A stretch of 64,000 nucleotides of DNA. Source: Limnohabitans sp. MORI2. Its GTDB lineage: Bacteria; Pseudomonadota; Gammaproteobacteria; Burkholderiales; Burkholderiaceae_C. The notes under the pieces are model-generated. The model worked only from the letters and a program-made list of their open reading frames with translations. It made no database searches and was not told where the DNA came from. This document shows, one piece after another, positions 49,769 to 57,772 of the stretch. Made by a program: the position numbers and the translations under genes. The stretch covers positions 1,798,001 through 1,862,000 of the forward strand of contig NZ_AP027058.1 of the NCBI RefSeq assembly GCF_027925025.1, read 5' to 3'. The stretch's first letter is position 1, and every line of letters begins with the position of its first letter.

Positions 49769-50320
49769 GTGCTCATTCGTTTCAACAAACCCTACGGTGT
49801 CCTCAGCCAGTTCACGGCTGAGGGCCGTTGGCGTGGGCTGAAAGAGTTCATCGACCTACCTGGCGTGCATGCTGCAGGCCGATTGGACGCAGACAGCGAA
49901 GGCTTGTTGTTACTCACCGACGACGGCCCGCTGCAAGCGCGTATTGCCGACCCACGTTTCAAAATGGCCAAAACGTATTTGGCGCAAGTGGAAGGCGAAA
50001 TCAGCGAAGACGCGTTGCGCCAGCTACGTCAAGGTGTGCAGCTGAACGACGGCCCTACCCTGCCCGCTGATGCACGCGCAGTAGACGAGCCAGATTGGCT
50101 GTGGCCGCGCACGCCGCCCATTCGTGAGCGCAAGAGTATTCCCACCGCGTGGCTCGAATTGACGATTCGCGAAGGCCGTAACCGACAAGTGCGCCGTATG
50201 ACGGCTGCCGTGGGCCTGCCCACGTTGCGGCTCATTCGCACCGCCATTGGCCCCTACAACTTGGCCGACCTTGAGCAAGGCACATGGGCGCAAACCGCTG
50301 TGCTGCCCGCACAGGGATAA
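49769..50320 (+). CDS. rluE: Pseudouridine synthase of the RsuA/RluB/RluE type
   Basis: A 183-aa rRNA pseudouridine synthase most like RluE, which modifies U2457 of 23S rRNA. It lacks an S4 domain, as RluE does. [12 protein letters not shown] is at residue 4-15. The catalytic aspartate lies in [16 protein letters not shown] near 34-49, and [16 protein letters not shown] near 133-148 is the C-terminal block. Translation starts at a GTG (49769). The symbol is by similarity; RluB/RsuA relatives are less likely given the length. Confidence 0.87.
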   Translation: MLIRFNKPYGVLSQFTAEGRWRGLKEFIDLPGVHAAGRLDADSEGLLLLTDDGPLQARIADPRFKMAKTYLAQVEGEISEDALRQLRQGVQLNDGPTLPADARAVDEPDWLWPRTPPIRERKSIPTAWLELTIREGRNRQVRRMTAAVGLPTLRLIRTAIGPYNLADLEQGTWAQTAVLPAQG

Positions 50321-50346
50321 TTGAGACATTCTTCTATCCCTTCGTT

Positions 50347-50631
50347 ATGTCTACCCCCATCGAAAGCCTTCACGCCTTGCGCCAAGCTTTGGCCGATTTG
50401 CGTAGCAACGTCATGACAGACCGTGCGTTTGTGCAGACCGCCCGCACGCAAACCCAATTGTTTGTAGCGTTGCCGCCCAAGTTTGAAACCGTGTGGCTGA
50501 ACTTGCTTGACCGACTCGAGTCCAGTGCCTTGTTCACGGAAGAGAGCTGTTCGTTCAGCCAAACCGATTTGCTCGACAGTTTGGTCATGGTGTTGGACAA
50601 GGCCGAAGCCCAGCTCGATACGCCAACTTGA
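50347..50631 (+). CDS. Small protein of unknown function
   Basis: A 94-aa soluble product starting at the ATG at 50347; the open frame extends further upstream but over the rluE end. No signal, membrane segment or cysteine motif; one cysteine (EESCSFSQ). The content is helical and acidic at the end (LVMVLDKAEAQLD). It lies between rluE and the ferredoxin gene (9 bp), all in one direction, suggesting one transcript. I do not recognise the family. Confidence 0.68.
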   Translation: MSTPIESLHALRQALADLRSNVMTDRAFVQTARTQTQLFVALPPKFETVWLNLLDRLESSALFTEESCSFSQTDLLDSLVMVLDKAEAQLDTPT

Positions 50632-50640
50632 TACGCCAGC

Positions 50641-50946
50641 ATGACTATCCGTGACCCTTTTCAAATCTTCACTGTCAAAGTGGAGCCTGCAGGTTTGCAA
50701 TATGACGTCGAGGGTGACTTGAGCCTGCTCGAAGCAGCCGAAATGTCGCGCATTGAGCTACCCAGTTCTTGCCGCAACGGCACATGCCGCACGTGCTTGT
50801 GCAAGTTGATGAGTGGCGAGGTGACTTACACCGTCGAGTGGCCGGGCTTGAGCGCCGAAGAAAAAGCCGAAGGCTATGTGCTGCCCTGCGTGGCGCGGCC
50901 CACCAGCCATGTGGTGATCGAGCAAACCGAAGCTCGCGCCAGCTGA
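50641..50946 (+). CDS. 2Fe-2S ferredoxin
   Basis: A 101-aa plant-type ferredoxin, an electron carrier. The ligands follow the C-x4-C-x2-C...C pattern: SSCRNGTCRTCLCKL near residue 42-56 and VLPCVARP near 80-87. It lies 2 bp before a RluA-type synthase gene. The partner oxidoreductase or oxygenase is not evident in the window. Confidence 0.93.
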   Translation: MTIRDPFQIFTVKVEPAGLQYDVEGDLSLLEAAEMSRIELPSSCRNGTCRTCLCKLMSGEVTYTVEWPGLSAEEKAEGYVLPCVARPTSHVVIEQTEARAS

Positions 50947-50948
50947 AC

Positions 50949-51629
50949 ATGCAACCACTTTACGAAGACGAACACCTGCTGGTGTTTGAAAAGCCCAGCG
51001 GTTTGCTGTCTGTGCCCGGGCGTGGGCCTGAAAAGCAAGACTGCCTCTCTAAGCGCGTGCAAGACATTTACATCGACGCGCTGGTGGTGCACCGCCTCGA
51101 CCAAGACACCTCGGGCCTGATCGTCATGGCGCGTGGCATTGAAGCGCAGCGACGCATCAGCCGTTTGTTTGAAACCCGTCAGGTGAGCAAGCGCTACATG
51201 GCGGTGGTGGCGGGTAACCCGCTTTTGAGCCAAACGCACGTGCCCACCAACGAAGAGGGCTGGCGTGCCATTGAAGGCAACATCATGCTCGACTGGGAGC
51301 GTCGGCCCATTCACATCATTCACCCCGATGGCAAACCGAGCCTCAGCCTGTGGCGCATGGTGCAAGCGGGTGACACCGCCAGCTTGATTGAGCTAGAGCC
51401 CTTCACGGGCCGCACGCACCAGCTGCGTGTGCACATGCAAAGCTTGGGGCACCCCATGTTGGGCGATTCGCTGTATGCACCGCCTGACATCAAAGCGCTC
51501 ACACCGCGTCTGATGCTGCATGCGCAAGACCTTGGATTTCCTCATCCGTTCAGCGAAGAACCCTTGCTTTTCAAGGCTCCCGTGGCGTGGTCTGCGGTAA
51601 ACCCCTATGTTTTAAACGCTCAGCCGTAA
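50949..51629 (+). CDS. RluA family pseudouridine synthase
   Basis: A 226-aa rRNA or tRNA pseudouridine synthase lacking an S4 domain, resembling RluA. The ATG at 50949 is right after the ferredoxin stop. The catalytic block HRLDQDTSGLIVMARG near residue 52-67 contains the aspartate; KRYMAVVAG near 83 and PFTGRTHQLRVHMQSLGHP near 152-170 are the conserved C-terminal motif. Target base not determinable from sequence; RluA (U746/tRNA U32) is the nearest precedent. Confidence 0.9.
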   Translation: MQPLYEDEHLLVFEKPSGLLSVPGRGPEKQDCLSKRVQDIYIDALVVHRLDQDTSGLIVMARGIEAQRRISRLFETRQVSKRYMAVVAGNPLLSQTHVPTNEEGWRAIEGNIMLDWERRPIHIIHPDGKPSLSLWRMVQAGDTASLIELEPFTGRTHQLRVHMQSLGHPMLGDSLYAPPDIKALTPRLMLHAQDLGFPHPFSEEPLLFKAPVAWSAVNPYVLNAQP

Positions 51630-51691
51630 GAGATCTGTAGCAAATCCAGCGCACACTGTTTCAGTTCTAACTTTTATAACTGGAGATGAAG

Positions 51692-52873
51692 ATGCGTGAA
51701 GTAGTAGTGGTCAGCGGTGTTCGTACCGCCATCGGTACCTACGGCGGTAGCCTCAAAGACATTCCCCCCACCGAGCTGGCCGCCCAAGTGGTGCGTGAGT
51801 CACTGGCACGTGCCCACGTAGAAGGCAAAGACGTGGGCCATGTGGTGTTTGGCCATGTGGTGAACACCGAACCCAAAGACATGTACCTCTCTCGCGTGGC
51901 GGCCATCAACGGCGGCTGCGCTGAAACCACCCCTGCTTTCAACGTTAACCGCCTATGCGGTTCGGGCTTGCAAGCCATCATCAACGCCAGCCAAGCCATC
52001 GCGCTGGGCGACTGCGATGTAGCCATTGGCGGCGGCGCAGAAAACATGAGCCGTGGGCCGTATGCCAACCTCACCCAACGCTGGGGCAGCCGCATGGGCG
52101 ACGCCAAAGTCATCGACATGATGGTGGGCGCTTTGCACGACCCCTTCCACAACATCCACATGGGTGTGACCGCTGAAAACGTGGCCGCCAAATACGGCAT
52201 CACCCGCGAGATGCAAGACGCTGCAGCGGTAGAGAGCCACAACCGCGCCGAGAAAGCCACTGCCGCTGGTTTGTTCAAAGACCAAATCGTGCCCGTGATG
52301 CTCAAGAGCAAAAAAGGCGATGTGGCCTACACCGTAGACGAGCACTTCCGCACCGGCGCGACCCTGGCCGACTTCGCCAAGCTCAAGCCCGTGTTCCAGA
52401 AAGAAAACGGCACCGTGACCGCTGGCAACGCCTCGGGCATCAACGACGCTGCCGCTGCCGTGGTGTTGATGGAAGCCAAAACCGCACAAGCCCGCGGCTT
52501 GAAGCCTTTGGCCCGCTTGGTGGGTTATGCCCACACCGGCCTTGACCCCAAAATCATGGGCGTGGGCCCCATCTCGGCCACGCAAGCCGTGCTCAAGCGC
52601 ACAGGCCTCACCGTGAACGATTTGGACGTGATCGAAGCCAACGAAGCCTTTGCCGCACAAGCTTGCGCGGTGACCCAAGAGCTGGGCCTCGACCCCGCCA
52701 AGGTCAACCCCAACGGCTCTGGTATTTCTTTGGGCCACCCCATTGGCGCAACCGGTGCGCTCATCACTGTGAAAGCTTTGTACGAGTTGCAACGCATTCA
52801 AGGCCGTTATGCTTTGGTCACGATGTGTATCGGTGGCGGTCAAGGCATCGCTGCTATTTTTGAACGCATGTAA
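51692..52873 (+). CDS. bktB: Beta-ketothiolase / acetyl-CoA acetyltransferase (BktB type)
   Basis: Condenses acyl-CoA with acetyl-CoA (or the reverse) in polyhydroxyalkanoate and fatty-acid metabolism. The ATG at 51692 with GGAG six bases upstream gives 393 aa (ATG 51686 has no spacing). Active-site cysteine NRLCGSGLQA near residue 86-95, histidine SLGHPIGATGA near 346-356, and MCIGGGQG near 379-386 are all present. Over most of its length it resembles Cupriavidus BktB as I remember it. No phaB or phaC is nearby. Confidence 0.93.
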   Translation: MREVVVVSGVRTAIGTYGGSLKDIPPTELAAQVVRESLARAHVEGKDVGHVVFGHVVNTEPKDMYLSRVAAINGGCAETTPAFNVNRLCGSGLQAIINASQAIALGDCDVAIGGGAENMSRGPYANLTQRWGSRMGDAKVIDMMVGALHDPFHNIHMGVTAENVAAKYGITREMQDAAAVESHNRAEKATAAGLFKDQIVPVMLKSKKGDVAYTVDEHFRTGATLADFAKLKPVFQKENGTVTAGNASGINDAAAAVVLMEAKTAQARGLKPLARLVGYAHTGLDPKIMGVGPISATQAVLKRTGLTVNDLDVIEANEAFAAQACAVTQELGLDPAKVNPNGSGISLGHPIGATGALITVKALYELQRIQGRYALVTMCIGGGQGIAAIFERM

Positions 52874-52883
52874 TGTAAAGTCC

Positions 52884-52903
52884 GGTTCTGTGAAAACAGA
52901 ACC
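52884..52903 (+). other. Hairpin covering the putative start of the LplT-like gene
   Basis: Perfect 7-bp arms GGTTCTG and CAGAACC enclose TGAAAA. The stem contains the first base of the GTG (52890) chosen as the start of the next gene. It also lies 11 bp past bktB. No T tract follows. It may reduce translation or mark a transcript end. Confidence 0.55.
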
Positions 52904-54218
52904 AACATCCTCTGGCGCGAACCAATTTACCCTCTTGGGTCAACGGCGGTTCGCGCCATTTTTTTGGACGCAGTTTTGTGGCGCGGCCAACGACAACGTC
53001 TTTAAATTTGCCTTCACCGTTCTGGTGACTTACCAGCTCAATGTGAGTTGGCTACCCCCCAGCTTGGCGGGCTTGGTGATTGGGGCCTTGTTCATCTTGC
53101 CCTACCTTTTGTTCTCAGCCACCAGCGGCCAAGTGGCGAACAAATACGACCAAGCCGTGCTCATGCGTTTTGTCAAAAACCTCGAAATCGCCATCATGCT
53201 GCTGGCCGCTTGGGGCTTTGCCCAGCACCAAGTGGCGGTGCTCTTGGCTTGCGTGTTTTTGATGGGCACACACTCCACGCTTTTTGGTCCCGTCAAATAC
53301 GCATACCTGCCACAAACCTTGCAACCGCATGAGCTAACAGGTGGCAACGGCATGGTGGAGATGGGCACCTTTGTGGCCATTTTGTTGGGCAACGTCGCGG
53401 GCGGTTTGTTGGTGGCGCTGCCTGAGGCCCATCATCAAAGCGTAGCGATTGCCTGCATTGGCATTGCCGTGTTGGGCCGAGTGTTCAGCGGTTGGATTCC
53501 ATCGGTCCCTGCACACCATCCGAATTTAAAAATCAACTGGAACATCGTCACCGAGACCTCTCACAACCTGCGCTTGGCACGCGAAAAGCCCACCGTGTTT
53601 CACACGCTGTTGGGCATCAGTTGGATGTGGTTTTTTGGCGCGATTTTTTTGAGCCAATTTCCCAGCCTTGCCAAAGAGGTGTTGCATGGCGACGCGCAAG
53701 TCGCATCGCTTTTGTTGGTGTTGTTTTCGGTGGGCATTGGCATCGGTTCTCTGTTGTGCGAGAGCTTGAGCCGTCGACAACTGGAGATGGGGCTCGCTCC
53801 CTTAGGCGCTATTGGCATGAGCGTGTTTGCCGTTGATCTGTACTTTGCCACGCGCGGTCTGCCCGATGCGCCGTTGATGGACATGTCCACGTTTATCGGC
53901 ATCAGCGCGCACTGGCGCGTGATGTCCGATTTGCTGCTGCTGAGTTTGTTTGCGGGCATCTACAGCGTGCCCATGTACGCGCTCATCCAACACCACAGCC
54001 ATGCGCACCATACGGCACGCATCATTGCCACCAACAACATCCTAAACGCCTTGTTCATGATTGCCAGCTCGCTCATTGCAGGCGCGCTGCTGAGCAACGG
54101 GCTTTCCATTCCCGAAGTCATTTTGGCAACTGGGCTTGGCAACATTGCCTTCAACGCATGGCTCTTTTACAGAGAGCCGCAATACATTCATCGCTTTCGG
54201 GCTTGGCTTTGTGCTTGA
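52890..54218 (+). CDS. MFS transporter of the LplT/Aas type
   Basis: A 442-aa twelve-helix carrier resembling the lysophospholipid flippase LplT and the N-terminal domain of Aas-like fusions. FFWTQFCGAANDNVFKFA near residue 22-39, TSGQVANKYDQAVLMRFVK near 77-95 and STLFGPVKYAYLP near 129-141 are the family blocks. The start is uncertain: a GTG at 52890 inside a hairpin is the best after the bktB stop, and an in-bktB start (52809) is less likely. An acyltransferase partner is absent nearby. Confidence 0.85.
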   Translation: MKTEPTSSGANQFTLLGQRRFAPFFWTQFCGAANDNVFKFAFTVLVTYQLNVSWLPPSLAGLVIGALFILPYLLFSATSGQVANKYDQAVLMRFVKNLEIAIMLLAAWGFAQHQVAVLLACVFLMGTHSTLFGPVKYAYLPQTLQPHELTGGNGMVEMGTFVAILLGNVAGGLLVALPEAHHQSVAIACIGIAVLGRVFSGWIPSVPAHHPNLKINWNIVTETSHNLRLAREKPTVFHTLLGISWMWFFGAIFLSQFPSLAKEVLHGDAQVASLLLVLFSVGIGIGSLLCESLSRRQLEMGLAPLGAIGMSVFAVDLYFATRGLPDAPLMDMSTFIGISAHWRVMSDLLLLSLFAGIYSVPMYALIQHHSHAHHTARIIATNNILNALFMIASSLIAGALLSNGLSIPEVILATGLGNIAFNAWLFYREPQYIHRFRAWLCA

Positions 54219-54282
54219 CCTAGCGCAACTTTGACGCAAGGCTTTCGGTTTATCCTTAGCCTCACTCTTTGGAAAGACACCC

Positions 54283-54792
54283 ATGACAGACACCCTGATC
54301 CCCACCCGTGAAGTGACCTTGGCTTGGTCCGATGCTTTGGTTTTGGATTTGGACTTCATGGACGACACGCATCGCGAGTTTGTCGACCTGCTGGCCGCTA
54401 CCGAGCTGGCCGATGACGACACGGTGCTGGACCGTTTTTCTGACTTGATTGACCACACCGACGACCACTTTGGTCGCGAAGACAAGTGGATGGCCGACAC
54501 CCAGTTTTCATCCACCAACTGCCACACCATGCAACACAACGTGGTGCTACAAGTCATGCGCGAAGGCTTGAGACGTGGCCGTGAAAAAGGTGAATTAGAC
54601 GTGGTGCGCCAAATGGCCCACGAATTGGGCATTTGGTTTCCCCAACACGCCCAAGCCATGGACGCGGCTTTGGCACTGCACCTGCGCCGTGTGGGCTACG
54701 ACGAAGCCACAGGCAAAGTCACCGCACCAGAATCTCTGCCAGAGGGCGAGATCCATGGCAGCGGGAGCTGCGGTGACGGTGGCTGCGCTTAA
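54283..54792 (+). CDS. Hemerythrin domain protein with a cysteine-bearing tail
   Basis: A 169-aa four-helix protein whose di-iron ligands are visible: DDTHREFVDL near residue 27-36, HTDDHFGREDKWM near 57-69, CHTMQHNVV near 80-88 and FPQHAQAMDAAL near 126-137. Hemerythrins bind oxygen or sense it. The last eleven residues (GSGSCGDGGCA) add two cysteines outside the domain. GGAAAG ribosome site 7 bases before the ATG. Function in oxygen storage or sensing is inferred. Confidence 0.9.
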   Translation: MTDTLIPTREVTLAWSDALVLDLDFMDDTHREFVDLLAATELADDDTVLDRFSDLIDHTDDHFGREDKWMADTQFSSTNCHTMQHNVVLQVMREGLRRGREKGELDVVRQMAHELGIWFPQHAQAMDAALALHLRRVGYDEATGKVTAPESLPEGEIHGSGSCGDGGCA

Positions 54793-54809
54793 GCCTTGAT
54801 ACGCAACTA

Positions 54810-55850
54810 TTAAGCGTAACGCTGGCGAGCCAGAGCCGCACCATCGGCCAAGGCTTTTAGTTTCTTCATCGCCACCTCGCGACTCATGGGCGCCAAGCCG
54901 CAGTTGGTGCAGGCTATCAAGTGATTTTTCGGCACGTACTTCAACGCCATGCCGATCGTGTCAGCAATTTGTTCAGGCGTTTCAATCACATCGCTGGCCA
55001 CGTCGATCACGCCCACCATCACGTCTTTGCCTTCTAACAATGCCATCAACTCAGGTGGCACGTGCGAGTGATAGCACTCCAAACTCACTTGCTGGATGCT
55101 GCTCTTGGACAAGGCGGGCAATACTTTTTCGTATTGACGCCATTCGTCGCCCAAGGTCTTTTTCCAGTTGTTATTGGCTTCAATGCCATAGCCATAGCAA
55201 ATGTGAACAGCGGTGGTGCAGGTCAGCCCTTGTGCCGCACGCTCTAAGGCCTTGACACCCCAATCGGCAGCCTCATCCAAGTAGACATTGAAGGCGGGTT
55301 CGTCAAACTGAATGATGTCTACGCCATCGGCTTGCAGTGCCAAGGCTTCTTGATTGAGCAACTCGGCAAACGCAAAAGCCATGTCGATGCGTCCTTGTAT
55401 GGGGTCTTTGCCCTTGCCGTAGAAACGGTCGGCCACGGTGTCGACGATGGTCATGGGGCCAGGCAACGTGAATTTGAGTTTTTTCTTGGTATGGGCGCGG
55501 GCCAACTGCGCTTCAAATGCGTGCACGCGGCCTTTCAACTTCAAGGGCGCGATGACTTGCGGCACTTGAGCGTCGTAGCGGTTGTTGCGAATCCCCATCG
55601 TCACTTTGTTTTCAAAGTCGATGCCTTCGACCTGCTCTAAAAAGCCGTGCACAAAATGTTGGCGCGATTGCTCGCCATCGCCAATCACATCCAGACCCGC
55701 GTCTTCTTGCGCTTTGATCCACAGCAGCGTGGCATCGGCTTTGGCTTGCAAAAGTGCATCGCCTTGTGCCTGCCACTTGGGCCAGAGTTTGTTGGTCTCA
55801 GCCAACCATTCGGGTTTGGGCAAGCTGCCTGCAATTGCGGTTGAAAACAT
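54810..55850 (-). CDS. Core-MetE methionine synthase (MesD-like)
   Basis: A 346-aa protein covering only the catalytic C-terminal domain of cobalamin-independent methionine synthase; the folate-binding N-terminal domain is missing. Zinc ligands are visible: VHICYGYG near residue 215-222, SLECYHSHVP near 255-264 and ACTNCGLAP near 314-322. TAGSLPKP-like start (IAGSLPKPEW) and IQFDEPAFNVY near 181-191 match. It resembles the folate-independent MesD group as recalled. The usual MesX (DUF1852) neighbour is not adjacent. Confidence 0.85.
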   Translation of the reverse strand: MFSTAIAGSLPKPEWLAETNKLWPKWQAQGDALLQAKADATLLWIKAQEDAGLDVIGDGEQSRQHFVHGFLEQVEGIDFENKVTMGIRNNRYDAQVPQVIAPLKLKGRVHAFEAQLARAHTKKKLKFTLPGPMTIVDTVADRFYGKGKDPIQGRIDMAFAFAELLNQEALALQADGVDIIQFDEPAFNVYLDEAADWGVKALERAAQGLTCTTAVHICYGYGIEANNNWKKTLGDEWRQYEKVLPALSKSSIQQVSLECYHSHVPPELMALLEGKDVMVGVIDVASDVIETPEQIADTIGMALKYVPKNHLIACTNCGLAPMSREVAMKKLKALADGAALARQRYA

Positions 55851-55871
55851 GGTGTGGTCTCCGTTTTGGTT

Positions 55872-56882
55872 TTAGATGGATGCTGTCAATGAAAACTCTT
55901 GGGCCAACAGCTCATACGAGCGGGCTTGTGCTGCTGCGTCGTGCGTCCACGTGATGATGACCACTTCGTCCAGCTGCAAGCGTTCGGCTAATTGGCGTAA
56001 TTTGTCGGCCACTTGTGGCGCACTGCCCACCAAAGCGCCAGCACGCAGCTCAGCCATCGCCACTTGTTCAGAGGCGTTGTACTCGCGCACGGCTTGCTCG
56101 GGCGGCAACAAAGCTCCTAGGCGTCCTGTATTGCGGTCCATCTTCCAGCGGGCGCGGCTTTGAAAGAGACGCCATGCTTCTTCTTCGGTATCCGCCGCCA
56201 AAGCCCACACGCACACCGTGGCACGTGGCTTGGGGTTGCGTTCGTTGGGACGGTAGTTGGCGCGGTAAAGGTTGAACGCGTTGTCCGCGCCCTGCCCTTC
56301 GGTGATGAAGTAAGCAAAGGCATACGGCAAGCCCAAATGCGCGGCCAACTGTGCGCCGTAGTCTGAGCTGCCCAGCATCCAAACATCGGGCGATGTGGGC
56401 CCGCTGGGATAGGCATACACGCCATGTCCAGGATGGCCTGCGGGAATGGGTTCGCCAGTGACCCACGCCTGCAGCTCCATCACTTGCTGAGGGAAGTGTT
56501 CAGCCGCATGCCGATCAGGATTAAGTAACTGCGCCGTACGACCATCACTGCCGGGGGCACGGCCCACACCGAGGTCAATGCGGCCAGGCGCTAGGGCATC
56601 GAGCACGCGGAATTGCTCGGCAACTTTGAGAGGAGCGTAGTGCGGCAACATGACGCCTGCACTGCCCAGCCGAATGCGGGTGGTGCGCGCAGCAATGGCC
56701 GCCATCAACACCTCGGGCGCAGTGCCCACGATGCTGGGATGACTGTGGTGTTCGCTCACCCAAAAACGGTGATAGCCCCATGCCTCGCATTGGGTGGCAA
56801 GGGCTAGGGTCTGGCGAAGGGCTGCGTCTTGGCTTCGGCCAGCGGCAGCAACGGATTGATCGAGGACAGAGAGTTTGAGCAC
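55872..56882 (-). CDS. Luciferase-like (LLM) flavin-dependent oxidoreductase
   Basis: A 336-aa bacterial luciferase-fold monooxygenase, FMNH2- or F420-like, MsnO8/YhbW subgroup. LSVLDQSVAAAG opens the protein and FWVSEHHSHPSIVGTAPEVL near residue 40-59 is the hallmark. ALAPGRIDLGVGRAPGSDG near 94-112 follows. The start is a GTG at 56882. It is 21 bp upstream of the MesD-like gene on the same strand. A 7-bp hairpin lies right in front of the start. Confidence 0.9.
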   Translation of the reverse strand: MLKLSVLDQSVAAAGRSQDAALRQTLALATQCEAWGYHRFWVSEHHSHPSIVGTAPEVLMAAIAARTTRIRLGSAGVMLPHYAPLKVAEQFRVLDALAPGRIDLGVGRAPGSDGRTAQLLNPDRHAAEHFPQQVMELQAWVTGEPIPAGHPGHGVYAYPSGPTSPDVWMLGSSDYGAQLAAHLGLPYAFAYFITEGQGADNAFNLYRANYRPNERNPKPRATVCVWALAADTEEEAWRLFQSRARWKMDRNTGRLGALLPPEQAVREYNASEQVAMAELRAGALVGSAPQVADKLRQLAERLQLDEVVIITWTHDAAAQARSYELLAQEFSLTASI

Positions 56883-56884
56883 GG

Positions 56885-56907
56885 GGCAGAGCTTAACTGG
56901 CTCTGCC
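56885..56907 (-). other. Hairpin just upstream of the LLM oxidoreductase start
   Basis: GGCAGAG and CTCTGCC (7 bp) enclose a 9-base loop. The hairpin ends two bases before the GTG at 56882 and lies 37 bp past the response regulator stop. It lacks a T tract. It could end the regulator transcript or gate the oxidoreductase start. Confidence 0.5.
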
Positions 56908-56944
56908 TGTCCCTGCTGTCACACAGGTACAAACGGCTTGCGTA

Positions 56945-57568
56945 TCAAGCGGCTTGACGTGCGCGTCGGTTGATTTGACGCACTGACATCAATGCATCAA
57001 AGAATCCGTGTAACCAATCCATGTCGATCGGTTTTTGCAACATTTGCACACCATCGGGCAACCCCCCTTTGGCCTGCACGTCTTGAGGACTCATGCCCGT
57101 CATCACCACCACGGCCAAATTGCTGAACAAGTTGTGCGTGCTGAGTGTTTTCAAAAACTCGAAACCATCCACATTGGGCATCTTCAAGTCAGTCAACAAG
57201 ACCTGGGGCTGCAAGCTGGGCATGTCGAGCAATGCTTCCATGGCCGAAGCGTACATCACCGCATCGAGCGGCAAGCCCCATTGGTCGAAGTTAGCCTGCA
57301 GCATCAAACGTGTGTTTTCATCATCTTCCACCACCAAGACGCGCAAACGGTCTTCACCTTGCATCATGGATGCTGGGGCTAAGTTGTGACGGCGCTGATA
57401 GTCTTGAATCGATTGCAAAGAAATGCGGCGATGACCGCCTTGGGTCTTCCATGCCTTGAGGTCATTCTTCTCAACCAAACCTTGGACTGTTCCTACAGAG
57501 ATACCCAACATCTTGGCGGCGTAGCTGGTACCGCAATACCCATCGTACGGTTCCTTAGGCATATTCAT
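56945..57568 (-). CDS. Response regulator with an N-terminal excisionase-like HTH
   Basis: A 207-aa protein with an inverted layout: an N-terminal winged-helix/MerR-excisionase-like DNA-binding domain (TSYAAKMLGISVGTVQGLVE at residue 14-33, then TQGGHRRISLQSIQDYQ), followed by a REC receiver domain at about 75-195. The receiver has the acidic VVEDDENTR near 79, the phospho-acceptor aspartate in LLTDLKMPNVDG near 120-131, VVMTGMS near 148 and the lysine in LQKPIDM near 172-178. ATG 57568 with AGGAAC upstream. No histidine kinase is adjacent. Confidence 0.9.
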   Translation of the reverse strand: MNMPKEPYDGYCGTSYAAKMLGISVGTVQGLVEKNDLKAWKTQGGHRRISLQSIQDYQRRHNLAPASMMQGEDRLRVLVVEDDENTRLMLQANFDQWGLPLDAVMYASAMEALLDMPSLQPQVLLTDLKMPNVDGFEFLKTLSTHNLFSNLAVVVMTGMSPQDVQAKGGLPDGVQMLQKPIDMDWLHGFFDALMSVRQINRRARQAA

Positions 57569-57712
57569 TACAAGTTCCTGTTCTCTTAACTAATTTGTGG
57601 AAAGCTACACGCAAACATGCAACTATTCGTATGCATTGTATAGTCAATTAAACCCATTAAAGTATTAAAAATGATGAAGCAAAACTTTTAAACCAAGAAA
57701 TTTATGCCACTT

Positions 57713-57752
57713 AAAAACAAAAAACCCCAGACCATGAACTCATGATCTGGGG
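57713..57752 (-). terminator. Terminator of ettA
   Basis: On the minus strand CCCCAGA and TCTGGGG (7 bp) pair around a further CATG/CATG stem, and the run TTTTTTGTTTTT follows. It begins 20 bp past the ettA stop. The 144 bp between it and the response regulator are AT-rich (a broken ATGCA...TGCAT palindrome at 57617-57636) and must hold that gene's promoter. Confidence 0.9.
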
Positions 57753-57772
57753 CAAACAAAAAAATAAAAGAA

